This document shows, one piece after another, positions 8,877 to 16,629 of a DNA stretch of 64,000 nucleotides. Source of the DNA: Larkinella bovis (GTDB lineage: Bacteria > Bacteroidota > Bacteroidia > Cytophagales > Spirosomataceae); the NCBI RefSeq assembly GCF_042655385.1, contig NZ_JBHSMA010000005.1, forward strand, positions 358,938-422,937. Direction: 5' to 3'. The translations under genes were made by a program, and so were the position numbers. Under the pieces are notes generated by a model. That model was given only the letters and a program-made list of their open reading frames with translations. It had not been told where the DNA came from and searched no databases. The number at the start of each line of letters is the position of its first letter. Position 1 is the stretch's first letter.

Positions 8877-9638
8877 TTACAGTTCAATTTTCATACCGTC
8901 GTAACCCAGCCGGATCGACGCGGGAAGTCGCTTTTCAACCTCGCGGTGCAGACCGATTTTATGGCTCATGTGAACGAAATAGGTCCGTTCCGGTCGAATG
9001 CGTTCGGTCAGGGCGATGGCCTGATCGAGCGTAAAATGGGAGAGGTGCGGTTCAATTTGCAGCGCATCCAGCACCAGAATCTCGGTTCCGTAGACTTTCG
9101 CCAGTTCTTCGTCGGAAATGTAATTCAGATCGGTCAGGTACGTAAAGTTGTAAATCCGGTACCCAAAAACCGGTAGCCGATGGTGCAGGACATCGATGGG
9201 AATGAACGGAATTCCTTCAATGTCAAAGGATTCATTGCCGATTTCGTGCATCCGGATGCGGGGAATACCGGGGTATTTTTTTTCGGCAAAAATATAGGCG
9301 TATTCCGTCCGGAGCTGGCTTAGCACCCGCTGGCGGGCGTAAACGGGAACATCCTGGCCCTGCAGGAAATTGTAAGCCCGGACCTCATCAAGCCCGGCGG
9401 TATGATCCTTGTGTTCGTGAGTGAACACCACCGCATCCAGGCGCTGGATGCCGGTGCGCAGCATCTGTTGTCGAAAATCGGGGCCGGTATCTACGACGAC
9501 GCTTTTGCCGTCGATGGCGAGGTGGATGGAGGTTCGCAACCGCTTGTCCCGGAAGTCGATCGAGCGGCAAACCTCGCAGGCGCAACCAATCAGCGGCACA
9601 CCGGAAGATGTTCCTGTTCCGAGCAGCGTAATAATCAT
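8877..9638 (-). CDS. MBL-fold metallo-hydrolase, PhnP/RNase Z-like
   Basis: The 253-residue protein starts with LLGTGTSSGVPLIGCACEVC, typical of PhnP-like metallo-beta-lactamase enzymes, including the Cys pair that in PhnP binds a structural zinc. The active-site motif is HEHKDH (His74, His76, Asp78, His79), with further ligands in VLDALQIEPHLSH and YFVHMSHKIG. The probable chemistry is phosphodiester hydrolysis; the substrate is unknown. It follows a response-regulator gene on the same strand, separated by a purine-rich palindrome. Confidence 0.88.
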   Translation of the reverse strand: MIITLLGTGTSSGVPLIGCACEVCRSIDFRDKRLRTSIHLAIDGKSVVVDTGPDFRQQMLRTGIQRLDAVVFTHEHKDHTAGLDEVRAYNFLQGQDVPVYARQRVLSQLRTEYAYIFAEKKYPGIPRIRMHEIGNESFDIEGIPFIPIDVLHHRLPVFGYRIYNFTYLTDLNYISDEELAKVYGTEILVLDALQIEPHLSHFTLDQAIALTERIRPERTYFVHMSHKIGLHREVEKRLPASIRLGYDGMKIEL

Positions 9639-9720
9639 AAGGAGGAAAGCCAGAGGGAGGAAGGAGGAACGAAACGAGGCCAGGCCCTTTCTGCTTTCTT
9701 CCTTCCTCCTTTTCTCCTTC
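9639..9720. repeat. Polypurine/polypyrimidine imperfect palindrome
   Basis: The left arm is degenerate GGAGGAAGGA units, the right arm (TCCTTCCTCC and TCTCCTTC) is its complement, and the two flank an 18-base centre. It fills the whole gap between the response regulator and MBL genes. It belongs with the other word-repeat palindromes of this window. Confidence 0.5.
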
Positions 9721-9722
9721 TT

Positions 9723-10100
9723 TTATTTATCCGTGAGTTGGTTGACCACCTCAACCAGCCGGTCGAAGTTCAGCGGTTTCACCAGCACATCGTTAAAACC
9801 GGCGGTTTTAAACTCCTCTTCTGTGTAGTTTTTCGCATTACCGGTAATGGCTACAACGGGAATATTGGCTTTTCCCTGGTCAGCAAGGGCCCGCACCCGA
9901 CGTACGCACTCCATACCATCCATCACGGGCATATTGATATCCAGCAGGATGATACTGAAATCTTCTTTTTCCAGAATTTGTAACACCTGCTCACCGTTTT
10001 TGACGGACGTAATGTCGTAATTCTGAAACTCAAGAATCTTACGGGCCAGGTTCTGGATAACGGAGCTGTCTTCGGCAATCAGGACGCGTTTGGTAGACAT
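9723..10100 (-). CDS. Single-domain response regulator (CheY-like)
   Basis: The 125 residues are one receiver domain with no output domain. The acidic pair Glu10/Asp11, phospho-acceptor Asp54 (LLDINMP), switch Thr86 (AITGNA) and Lys in VKPLNFD are all present, so it should be phosphorylatable. No histidine kinase lies in the window. It could act as a diffusible partner in a phosphorelay. Confidence 0.93.
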   Translation of the reverse strand: MSTKRVLIAEDSSVIQNLARKILEFQNYDITSVKNGEQVLQILEKEDFSIILLDINMPVMDGMECVRRVRALADQGKANIPVVAITGNAKNYTEEEFKTAGFNDVLVKPLNFDRLVEVVNQLTDK

Positions 10101-10487
10101 AAAGTCAATGGATTGTGGTGAACGGTATTCACAAAAGTTTGGACAGGTGAAATTAACGACTATTCCAATAACACAAAAAAAATGTTCGCGTACAAACCCG
10201 GATTAATTCATTTTCGAGTCAAAACCGGGTGACTGTGAATTATTTCGCTGTCTGTTAAAATTTTTAAGGATAAATTAATATAAAATACAGTTACTTTTGT
10301 ATTTTTACTATACTTTATACAGTATTACATAGCTTTTGCCTCAAAGACTGTCGAATAAGGCGTTGATAACCAGGGTTTTTGGTTGAGCCTGTTTCATTTG
10401 CCAGGGCGGCCTCGTGCCACGTTGCTCTCTGAGATTTCTGATCGGTTTTCCGATTTGTTTTGCACAGGTCATTTAATCCTCTAACCC
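10101..10487. other. AT-rich intergenic region with a promoter
   Basis: This 387-base gap has no credible ORF. TACTTTTG at 10292-10299 matches the -7 consensus and would give a leader of about 180 bases for the gene at 10488. The AT-rich block 10255-10325 is the likely promoter core. No RNA gene was recognised. Confidence 0.5.
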
Positions 10488-10928
10488 ATGAAACTTACTG
10501 GTCCCGATGCTTCCTTCGAATTGGATATTTTAGACTATGAATACAGCGATTCGCAGTATTTCATGGATCGTAACTGGCTGCTGATCAGTCTGAGAACAAA
10601 GTACAAAAACAAAGCCTATACGACCACGGCTCCTTTGTTGTCGACCTGGGAAATTGAGCTGCTCATCAAGTGGATGCGCTCCGTGGCTTCCCAACGCCAG
10701 TTGTCGCCCCGCCTGTCGTTTGTGGAACCGTGTCTGGGTTTCAGCAATTCATCCACGGAAACCGAGGAATATGCGTTCGGGATCAAACTGGATCAGGAGG
10801 CAGCGCCGGACTGGTATACCGACAGCAGCAAGCCGTTCTGGCTGTCGGTACGTCCGAATAACGACGAATTGCAACGCGCCATCAAGGACCTGGAAGGGCA
10901 GCTGGGCCGGTTTCCCATTCGGGAATGA
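10488..10928 (+). CDS. WapI-family immunity-like protein
   Basis: The 146-residue soluble protein resembles WapI-type immunity proteins. It shows an N-terminal FELDILDYEY, then DRNWLLI, a central LSFVEPCLGF, and a C-terminal FWLSVRPNNDELQRAIKDLEGQLGRFP. Members neutralise toxins of contact-dependent or polymorphic toxin systems. No toxin or Rhs/WapA-type gene is visible within the window, so it would be an orphan immunity gene. The family call rests on remembered pattern only. Confidence 0.55.
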   Translation: MKLTGPDASFELDILDYEYSDSQYFMDRNWLLISLRTKYKNKAYTTTAPLLSTWEIELLIKWMRSVASQRQLSPRLSFVEPCLGFSNSSTETEEYAFGIKLDQEAAPDWYTDSSKPFWLSVRPNNDELQRAIKDLEGQLGRFPIRE

Positions 10929-10994
10929 ATTCCGGGGTAACTGTCTGGTAATCGCAAGGCCGGGCCGAAACGGGCGGTTTTATCGAAATAAATC

Positions 10995-11030
10995 CCGCTC
11001 GAAGGTCGGCCGTTTCCGGCCTTCGAGCGG
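10995..11030. terminator. Bidirectional hairpin between convergent genes
   Basis: The 15-bp stem (outer CCGCTCGAAGG / CCTTCGAGCGG, one inner G.U) has a 6-base loop. It lies between the WapI-like gene and the end of the mutase operon. No clear T-run follows, so termination is inferred from position. Confidence 0.55.
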
Positions 11031-11050
11031 ACCTTCCACGGTCCTCCTGT

Positions 11051-13258
11051 TTATGGTTTACCCTCGCCCAGTTCGGGCATGAGTTCTTTCAGAATTTTCT
11101 GGGCGGCTACCGAAATAACCGTTCCCGGTCCAAAAACGCCTTTCACACCGGCATCATACAGAAACTGATAATCCTGGGCGGGAATGACGCCCCCGGCGAT
11201 GACCAGAATGTCGCCCCGGTCGATTTTTTTCAGTTCTTCAATGAGTTGCGGCACCAAGGTTTTGTGTCCGGCAGCCAGGCTCGATACGCCGACAAGGTGC
11301 ACGTCGTTTTCGGCGGCTTGCCGGGCCACTTCTTCCGGCGTCTGAAACAACGGCCCCATATCGACATCAAAACCAAGATCGGCGAAACTGGTGGCAATGA
11401 CTTTGGCCCCCCGGTCGTGGCCATCCTGCCCCATTTTGGCGACCAGCATGCGGGGCCGGCGGCCTTCCCGTTCGGCAAAACGGTCGGTGAGCTGGCGGGC
11501 CAGCCGGAAGTTCTCGTCGTCGGAAACCTCGGCGGAATAAACGCCCGATACGGCACGAATGGTGGCCTTATGGCGGCCAAATGCTTTTTCCATAGCGTAT
11601 GAAATTTCGCCCAACGTCGCCCGGTACCGGGCCGCTTCGATGGCAAGGGTGAGCAGGTTGGGGGAAGTTTCAGCGGATTTAAAATCCGCAGCAGAACTGC
11701 GTTCGGATTTTAAATCCGAACGAGCGTCATCCGAACGAGCGGCTTCAAAAATAGCGTTCAGGGCGGCCTCCACTTTTTTGGGATTCCTCTTCGCCTTTAC
11801 GTTTTCAATCCGCCGAATCTGCGCATCGCGGACTGCCTGGTTGTCGACTTCCAGCAATTCCAGCGGTTTTTCGGAGTCGGGTCGGTATTTGTTCACGCCC
11901 ACAATCACATCTTTGCTGGCATCGATCCGGGCCTGTTTGCGGGCGGCCGCTTCCTCGATCCGTAATTTTGGTAAACCGGTTTCGATGGCTTTGGTCATCC
12001 CGCCCAGCGCTTCCACCTCCTGAATTAGCGCCCAGGCTTTCTGAATCAACTGATCCGTCAGCGACTCAACATAGTACGAACCACCCCAGGGATCGACGAC
12101 GGCGGTAACGTCGGTTTCGTGTTGAAGATACAACTGCGTATTCCGGGCAATCCGGGCCGAAAAGTCGGTTGGGAGCGCAATGGCTTCGTCCAGGGAATTC
12201 GTGTGCAATGATTGCGTGTGGCCCAGCACGGCCGCCAGGGCTTCGACGCAGGTGCGGGCTACATTGTTGAACGGGTCCTGTTCGGTCAGGCTGTAACCGC
12301 TGGTCTGGCAGTGGGTGCGCAACGCCAGCGACTTCGTATTTTTCGGATCGAACTGCCGGACCAGCGTGGCCCACAAAACCCGGGCGGCCCGCATTTTGGC
12401 GATTTCCATGAAGTGATTCATGCCGATTCCCCAGAAAAACGACAGGCGGGGCGCAAAGTCGTCGATGTTCATCCCGGCTTTCAGACCCGTTCGGATGTAT
12501 TCCAGTCCGTCGGCCAGGGTGTAGGCCAGTTCCAGGTGCGCCGGCGCCCCCGCTTCGTGCATGTGATACCCACTGATGCTGATCGAATTGAACCTGGGCA
12601 TGTATCGGCTGGTGTAGGCAAAAATATCACCAATAATTCGCATGGAAGGTTCGGGCGGGTAGATGTAAGTGTTCCGCACCATAAACTCCTTTAGAATGTC
12701 GTTCTGAATGGTGCCCGCCAGTTGCTCGGGCCGAACGCCCTGTTCTTCGGCGGCTACGATGTAAAACGCCATGATCGGAATCACCGCCCCGTTCATAGTC
12801 ATCGAGACCGACATCTGATCGAGCGGAATCTGGTCGAACAGAATCTTCATGTCCTCCACCGTATCAATGGCAACCCCGGCTTTTCCCACATCGCCAACGA
12901 CGCGCGGATGGTCGGAATCGTACCCCCGGTGGGTAGCCAGGTCGAAGGCGACAGAAAGCCCTTTTTGTCCGGCTGCCAGGTTTCGGCGGTAGAAGGCGTT
13001 GGATTCTTCGGCGGTCGAAAAACCGGCATACTGACGGATCGTCCACGGCTGCGTCATGTACATGCTGCTGTACGGCCCGCGTAAAAACGGCGGAATTCCA
13101 GCTACGGAGCCGAGGTGCTGGGCCCGGGCCAGGTCGGCAGCCTCGTACTGCGGTTTGATCCGGATGCCTTCGGCGGTGGGGAAGGGCAGCGGGCGGGGAT
13201 TCCTGACGGGTTCGGCGGAGACGGGAGACGGATCATCCGGTTTAAAGTTCGGTCGCAT
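11051..13258 (-). CDS. mutB: Methylmalonyl-CoA mutase, large (catalytic) subunit
   Basis: This 735-residue B12 enzyme interconverts methylmalonyl-CoA and succinyl-CoA. An N-terminal substrate-binding TIM barrel (about 30-560) includes GLSVAFDLATHRGYDSDHPR and SISGYHMHEAGA. The C-terminal cobalamin domain (about 600-725) carries the lower-ligand motif DGHDRG in KMGQDGHDRGAKVIA. Between them, near residues 514-539, sits an Arg/Ser/Asp-rich stretch (EAARSDDARSDLKSERSSAA) encoded by palindromic DNA and absent from typical homologues. The reading frame is intact. It is 19 bases downstream of the small-subunit gene, so the two form an operon. Confidence 0.95.
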   Translation of the reverse strand: MRPNFKPDDPSPVSAEPVRNPRPLPFPTAEGIRIKPQYEAADLARAQHLGSVAGIPPFLRGPYSSMYMTQPWTIRQYAGFSTAEESNAFYRRNLAAGQKGLSVAFDLATHRGYDSDHPRVVGDVGKAGVAIDTVEDMKILFDQIPLDQMSVSMTMNGAVIPIMAFYIVAAEEQGVRPEQLAGTIQNDILKEFMVRNTYIYPPEPSMRIIGDIFAYTSRYMPRFNSISISGYHMHEAGAPAHLELAYTLADGLEYIRTGLKAGMNIDDFAPRLSFFWGIGMNHFMEIAKMRAARVLWATLVRQFDPKNTKSLALRTHCQTSGYSLTEQDPFNNVARTCVEALAAVLGHTQSLHTNSLDEAIALPTDFSARIARNTQLYLQHETDVTAVVDPWGGSYYVESLTDQLIQKAWALIQEVEALGGMTKAIETGLPKLRIEEAAARKQARIDASKDVIVGVNKYRPDSEKPLELLEVDNQAVRDAQIRRIENVKAKRNPKKVEAALNAIFEAARSDDARSDLKSERSSAADFKSAETSPNLLTLAIEAARYRATLGEISYAMEKAFGRHKATIRAVSGVYSAEVSDDENFRLARQLTDRFAEREGRRPRMLVAKMGQDGHDRGAKVIATSFADLGFDVDMGPLFQTPEEVARQAAENDVHLVGVSSLAAGHKTLVPQLIEELKKIDRGDILVIAGGVIPAQDYQFLYDAGVKGVFGPGTVISVAAQKILKELMPELGEGKP
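11673..11741. repeat. In-frame palindromic insertion within mutB
   Basis: Two perfect palindromes sit in the coding sequence. One is 11673-11689, with 8-base arms GCGGATTT / AAATCCGC. The other is 11700-11722, with 11-base arms CGTTCGGATTT / AAATCCGAACG. They are followed by a direct repeat of ATCCGAACGAGCG (from 11714 and from 11729). The shared core GGATTT-AAATCC shows they are related copies. Confidence 0.75.
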
Positions 13259-13277
13259 ACGGTTTTGGGTCTTGACG

Positions 13278-14648
13278 TTATTCGAATTCTTCGGCGAGAC
13301 GTCGTTCGGGGAGTGGAGCCGGGGAAGGCTCTGCCGGTTTTGCCGGTTTCGGGAGGGCTTCGTCGCTGGTCCGGAATTTCGTCACGCCCACCAAAATCCG
13401 CCCGGTTTTCACCGCTTCAACGGTGGCCTGGTACGCTTTCTCGATTTCTTCCGGCACAAATCCGTCCGTAAACGCCCGGCGCAAACCACCCCGGTTTTCG
13501 ACGGCCAGAAACAGTGACCAGGCGGTTTTTACCAGCTGAGCCGTCAGCGTTTCGAGGTAATACGAACCGGCAGCCGGGTCAAGCGTTTTGTCCAGATGTG
13601 CTTCTTCCTTCAGTAAAATGGACACATTGCGGGCAATTCGCCGGGAAAATTCGTCCGGTTCGCCGAAAACCGCATCGTACGGATGAACGGTCAGGGCGTC
13701 GCAACCGCCGATAACGGCCGCCATCGCTTCCGTGGTGGCCCGGAGCAGGTTCGTGTCGGGTGTAACTGCAGCGTCGTAGAACGTCGACGTCTGGGCGTGA
13801 AGGAATACGGGTGAAAGGGGATGGATAAACGATGAATCGTACTGGCTGATCAGCCGTTGCCACAAGATCCGAAAGGCCCGTAGTTTGGCGATTTCGGTAA
13901 AATAGCTTGTGCCGACCGCAACGGAAAGGGCGGTTTTGGGAACAATTTGTTCCACCGACAAGCCGTTTTCGGTCAGAAAATCGTACAACTCCACCACGGC
14001 GTTCAGGGTAAAGGCCAGTTCCTGCGTAGCCGTAGCCCCCGCGTTATGGAAAAGGGAACTATCAACGGTCAGCGTCCGAAACCGGGGCGAATCCAGGGTT
14101 TGGCGGGTGGCCTGCACGAGTTGGTTCAGGGCCTCTTCAGAAACCGTACCGGCTGTGAGCAGATGACCGGTTAGCTCATCCAAAATACCGCCTTTCAGTT
14201 GATACGGCAGCCGGGCTTTTAAGATCGACACCAGCGTTTCCGACTGACGGCTGACTGCAAACCAGACGGGTGTCTCGCTTAGTTTCAGTCCGTTCAGCAG
14301 CCGGTTCCAGTCCAGGTCGTCAACGCGTGAACCAAGCAGGTCAAGCTGCAAACCGTCGGCTCCTTTGGACAATTCATCCCGGAGAACGGTATTGGTAATG
14401 GCTTCCGACTGAAACCGTACGTTCGGCACATTCAACCAGCCCGGCGAGCGGTCCTGCGCCTGCTGAATTTCGGCAAGCGGCAGCAGTTCAAGGTCGTCGG
14501 AGGTATAAAACGGCTCCATTGCCAAACCGTCCGGACGGGTTCGCTTCAGGGAATCGAACGGTTGGCCCCTGAGGTCCTTCTGCACCTGCTGAATCCACTG
14601 CGCTTTGGTAACCGGCGGAAAAAGTGATTTTATGTCAAGATCGGTCAT
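13278..14648 (-). CDS. mutA: Methylmalonyl-CoA mutase, small subunit
   Basis: The 456-residue protein is homologous to the large subunit's barrel but lacks its own B12-binding domain, as expected of the structural small subunit of the heterodimer. Conserved blocks include LFPPVTKAQWIQQVQKDL at the start and LDPAAGSYYLETLT near the end. I chose the ATG at 14648 because it opens with MTDLDIKSLFPP. A frame extension to 14801 would translate the palindromic repeat as an artefactual SIQHQ-type peptide. It is the first gene of the operon. Confidence 0.92.
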   Translation of the reverse strand: MTDLDIKSLFPPVTKAQWIQQVQKDLRGQPFDSLKRTRPDGLAMEPFYTSDDLELLPLAEIQQAQDRSPGWLNVPNVRFQSEAITNTVLRDELSKGADGLQLDLLGSRVDDLDWNRLLNGLKLSETPVWFAVSRQSETLVSILKARLPYQLKGGILDELTGHLLTAGTVSEEALNQLVQATRQTLDSPRFRTLTVDSSLFHNAGATATQELAFTLNAVVELYDFLTENGLSVEQIVPKTALSVAVGTSYFTEIAKLRAFRILWQRLISQYDSSFIHPLSPVFLHAQTSTFYDAAVTPDTNLLRATTEAMAAVIGGCDALTVHPYDAVFGEPDEFSRRIARNVSILLKEEAHLDKTLDPAAGSYYLETLTAQLVKTAWSLFLAVENRGGLRRAFTDGFVPEEIEKAYQATVEAVKTGRILVGVTKFRTSDEALPKPAKPAEPSPAPLPERRLAEEFE

Positions 14649-14649
14649 A

Positions 14650-14820
14650 GCTGGATGGACTTGATGCTTGATACTGGATGTTGGATGGGCTTGATGCTGG
14701 ATGCTTGATACTGGATATCTGTTACCGAATAATTGATGTTGGATACTGGATGTGGAACACCGCATCCGTTTATTAGTATCCAGTATCCAATCATCCAGCA
14801 TCCGATATCCAGCATCAATT
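14650..14820. repeat. Large word-repeat palindrome in the mutA leader
   Basis: The left part repeats the word GATGCTTGATACTGGAT (about 14663 and 14700) with variants such as GATGTTGGATACTGGAT. The right part (14775-14818) is the complement, with TATCCAGTATCCA and ATCCAGCATC. The element lies wholly between the predicted mutA promoter and its ATG, so it should be transcribed as a large hairpin. Confidence 0.7.
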
Positions 14821-14844
14821 ACCCCGCCCAGCCATCGTTTTTTT

Positions 14845-14852
14845 CAAAGTTA
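14845..14852 (-). promoter_or_regulatory. -7 box of the mutAB operon
   Basis: CAAAGTTA on the plus strand reads TAACTTTG on the minus strand, a perfect TAnnTTTG. It would place the transcript start about 190 bases before the mutA ATG and include the palindrome in the leader. No clear -33 TTG was seen. Confidence 0.4.
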
Positions 14853-14990
14853 GGTCTTTTCGGAGTAAAGCCACAGCCGAAAGCATCGCCAGTAGGGATA
14901 AGGTTGCATTATTTTTATAATCTATTTTCATGTATTGACCGACAATAAATTTGCCTGTATTTTTATCCTTTCAGAGTTTGGCAGGGCCTC

Positions 14991-15020
14991 TTGCCGGCTC
15001 TGATTTTTTTTCTACTTTTG
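14991..15020 (+). promoter_or_regulatory. dnaA promoter
   Basis: TTG (14991-14993), exactly 19 bases, then TACTTTTG (15013-15020) is a textbook Bacteroidota promoter. It rules out a dnaA start at 14991, since that codon would lie upstream of the transcript. The stretch from 14853 to 14990 shows no gene and no consensus DnaA box. Confidence 0.7.
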
Positions 15021-15089
15021 TCTCCCTTTTTTCACCCACCGGGCCCGTCATTGATTGATGATTGGCTTTCGAATTGGCAAAATGTAACA

Positions 15090-16520
15090 GTGAGCGTCAC
15101 CGTGTCCGGCATACAACGCGAAGCAGTAACGGTTTGGAACCGTTGCCTTCAGGTAATTCAGGAGAACATTCCCGACCAGAGTTTTCGGACCTGGTTCGAG
15201 CCGATTGTTCCCCTGCGACTGAACGGTAGCGAACTGACCATCCAGGTTCCCAGCCAGTTCTTTTACGAATGGCTGGAGGAAAACTACGTGCACCTGCTCC
15301 GGAAAGCGCTCAATTTTGCCATCGGTCACCACGGCCAGTTACAATATTCCATCATCGTCGATAAAGGCGACGAAGGAAGCAAGCCCCTGACGGTCAACGT
15401 GCCGACGACGAAGTCGCCCCAGACCGCCAAGCCTGATAACGTCGACGCCGACATTCTGAAGAGTCCGTTCGAGATGAAGGATCTCGATTCGCTGCAACTC
15501 GATTCGTACCTGAATCCGGCCTATACCTTCGACAATTTCATTGAGGGCGACTGCAACCGGCTGGGCCGCTCGGCGGGTTTTGCCATTGCCCAGAATCCGG
15601 GGACAACGGCTTTCAATCCCCTGATGATTTACGGCGGGGTTGGCCTGGGGAAAACCCACCTCGTTCAGGCCGTTGGCAATTACATCAAGAATAACAACCA
15701 GGATAAATTTGTTCTCTACGTTTCGTCCGAAAAATTCACCAACCAGTTCATCAACGCCATCCGGACCGATTCGCTGCGCGATTTCATGAGTTTTTACATG
15801 CAGGTTGACGTGCTGATCATCGACGATGTGCAGTTCTGGGCCGGGAAAGAAAAAACGCAGGAAACGTTCTTCCATATTTTCAACCATCTGCATGGCGCGA
15901 AGAAGCAGATCATCATGACCTCCGACCGGGCGCCCCGCGATTTGCAGGGTATGCAGGACCGGCTCCAGTCGCGTTTCAAGCAGGGTTTGACTGCCGATTT
16001 GCAACAACCGGACCTGGAAACCCGGACGGCGATTATTCAGAAAAAACTGCAATCGGAAGGAATTTTTATCGAGAACAACGTTATTGAGTACCTGGCTCAT
16101 AGCATCAATACGAACGTTCGGGAGCTCGAAGGCGTCATTGTGTCGCTGATGGCGCAGGCGTCGCTCAATCGCCGGGAAATCGATCTCGACCTGGCCCGCA
16201 ATACCCTCCGCAACATCGTGGTCGATTCGGAAAAAGAAGTGACCATCGATACGGTTCAGGACGTCGTGGCCGATCATTTCAAGGTAACCGTGGCCGATCT
16301 GAAAAGCAAAAGCCGGAAGAAAGAAGCGGTTTTTCCGCGTCAGATTGCCATGTTCCTCGCCAAAGAACAAACCGAATTGTCGCTGAAATCCATCGGATAC
16401 CATTTCGGGGGGCGTGACCATAGCACCGTCATTCATGCCATCCAAACGATCAGTGATCTGGTCAGCAACAACCCGCAAGCCCGCGAAACCGTCGAAAAGC
16501 TCAAAAGCACGTTAAAATAA
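15090..16520 (+). CDS. dnaA: Chromosomal replication initiator DnaA
   Basis: DnaA binds origin DnaA boxes and opens DNA for replication. Domain I begins at VWNRCLQVIQENIPDQSFRTWFEPI. Domain III has Walker A GGVGLGKTH and Walker B VLIIDDVQFW. Domain IV ends with the DNA-binding signature SIGYHFGGRDHSTVIHA. I chose GTG at 15090 (476 residues, a normal length); GTG 15102 and TTG 15051 are alternatives. The open frame reaches back to TTG 14991, but that segment contains the promoter. Neither dnaN nor other classic origin-linked genes are adjacent. Confidence 0.93.
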   Translation: MSVTVSGIQREAVTVWNRCLQVIQENIPDQSFRTWFEPIVPLRLNGSELTIQVPSQFFYEWLEENYVHLLRKALNFAIGHHGQLQYSIIVDKGDEGSKPLTVNVPTTKSPQTAKPDNVDADILKSPFEMKDLDSLQLDSYLNPAYTFDNFIEGDCNRLGRSAGFAIAQNPGTTAFNPLMIYGGVGLGKTHLVQAVGNYIKNNNQDKFVLYVSSEKFTNQFINAIRTDSLRDFMSFYMQVDVLIIDDVQFWAGKEKTQETFFHIFNHLHGAKKQIIMTSDRAPRDLQGMQDRLQSRFKQGLTADLQQPDLETRTAIIQKKLQSEGIFIENNVIEYLAHSINTNVRELEGVIVSLMAQASLNRREIDLDLARNTLRNIVVDSEKEVTIDTVQDVVADHFKVTVADLKSKSRKKEAVFPRQIAMFLAKEQTELSLKSIGYHFGGRDHSTVIHAIQTISDLVSNNPQARETVEKLKSTLK

Positions 16521-16552
16521 ACGTTTACGGTAGTTAGTTTTCAGTATTCGAT

Positions 16553-16598
16553 TTTACGGGGTGCTGGCGCAGGAAAGAAGGCGTCAGCACCCCGTAAA
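16553..16598. repeat. Strong hairpin after dnaA
   Basis: An 18-bp stem with one G.U pair (outer TTTACGGGGTGCTG / CAGCACCCCGTAAA) has a 10-base loop. It lies 33 bases after the dnaA stop. No T-run follows, so it is either a dnaA 3' end or a leader structure of the next gene. The preceding bases 16523-16550 carry words (GTTTACGG, TTTTCAGTAT) shared with the palindrome at 37728-37825. Confidence 0.7.
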
Positions 16599-16629
16599 CC
16601 CAATCCGTACCCGTAACGCCATCACACCC

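Noticed and set aside
14650..14820. CRISPR array suggested by recurring GATGCTTGATACTGGAT-type units
   Set aside because: The units are degenerate, have no regular spacers, and form one large palindrome. No cas gene is present.
14700..15090. Replication origin next to dnaA
   Set aside because: The region has repeats and AT-rich stretches, but I found no cluster of TTATCCACA-type DnaA boxes, and no dnaN or other origin-linked gene is adjacent.
15339..16478. A 379-codon minus-strand open frame
   Set aside because: It is antisense to dnaA, whose motifs are complete.
16553..16598. Classical rho-independent terminator of dnaA
   Set aside because: The stem is strong but neither strand shows a T-run after it, so it is listed as a hairpin of unknown role.
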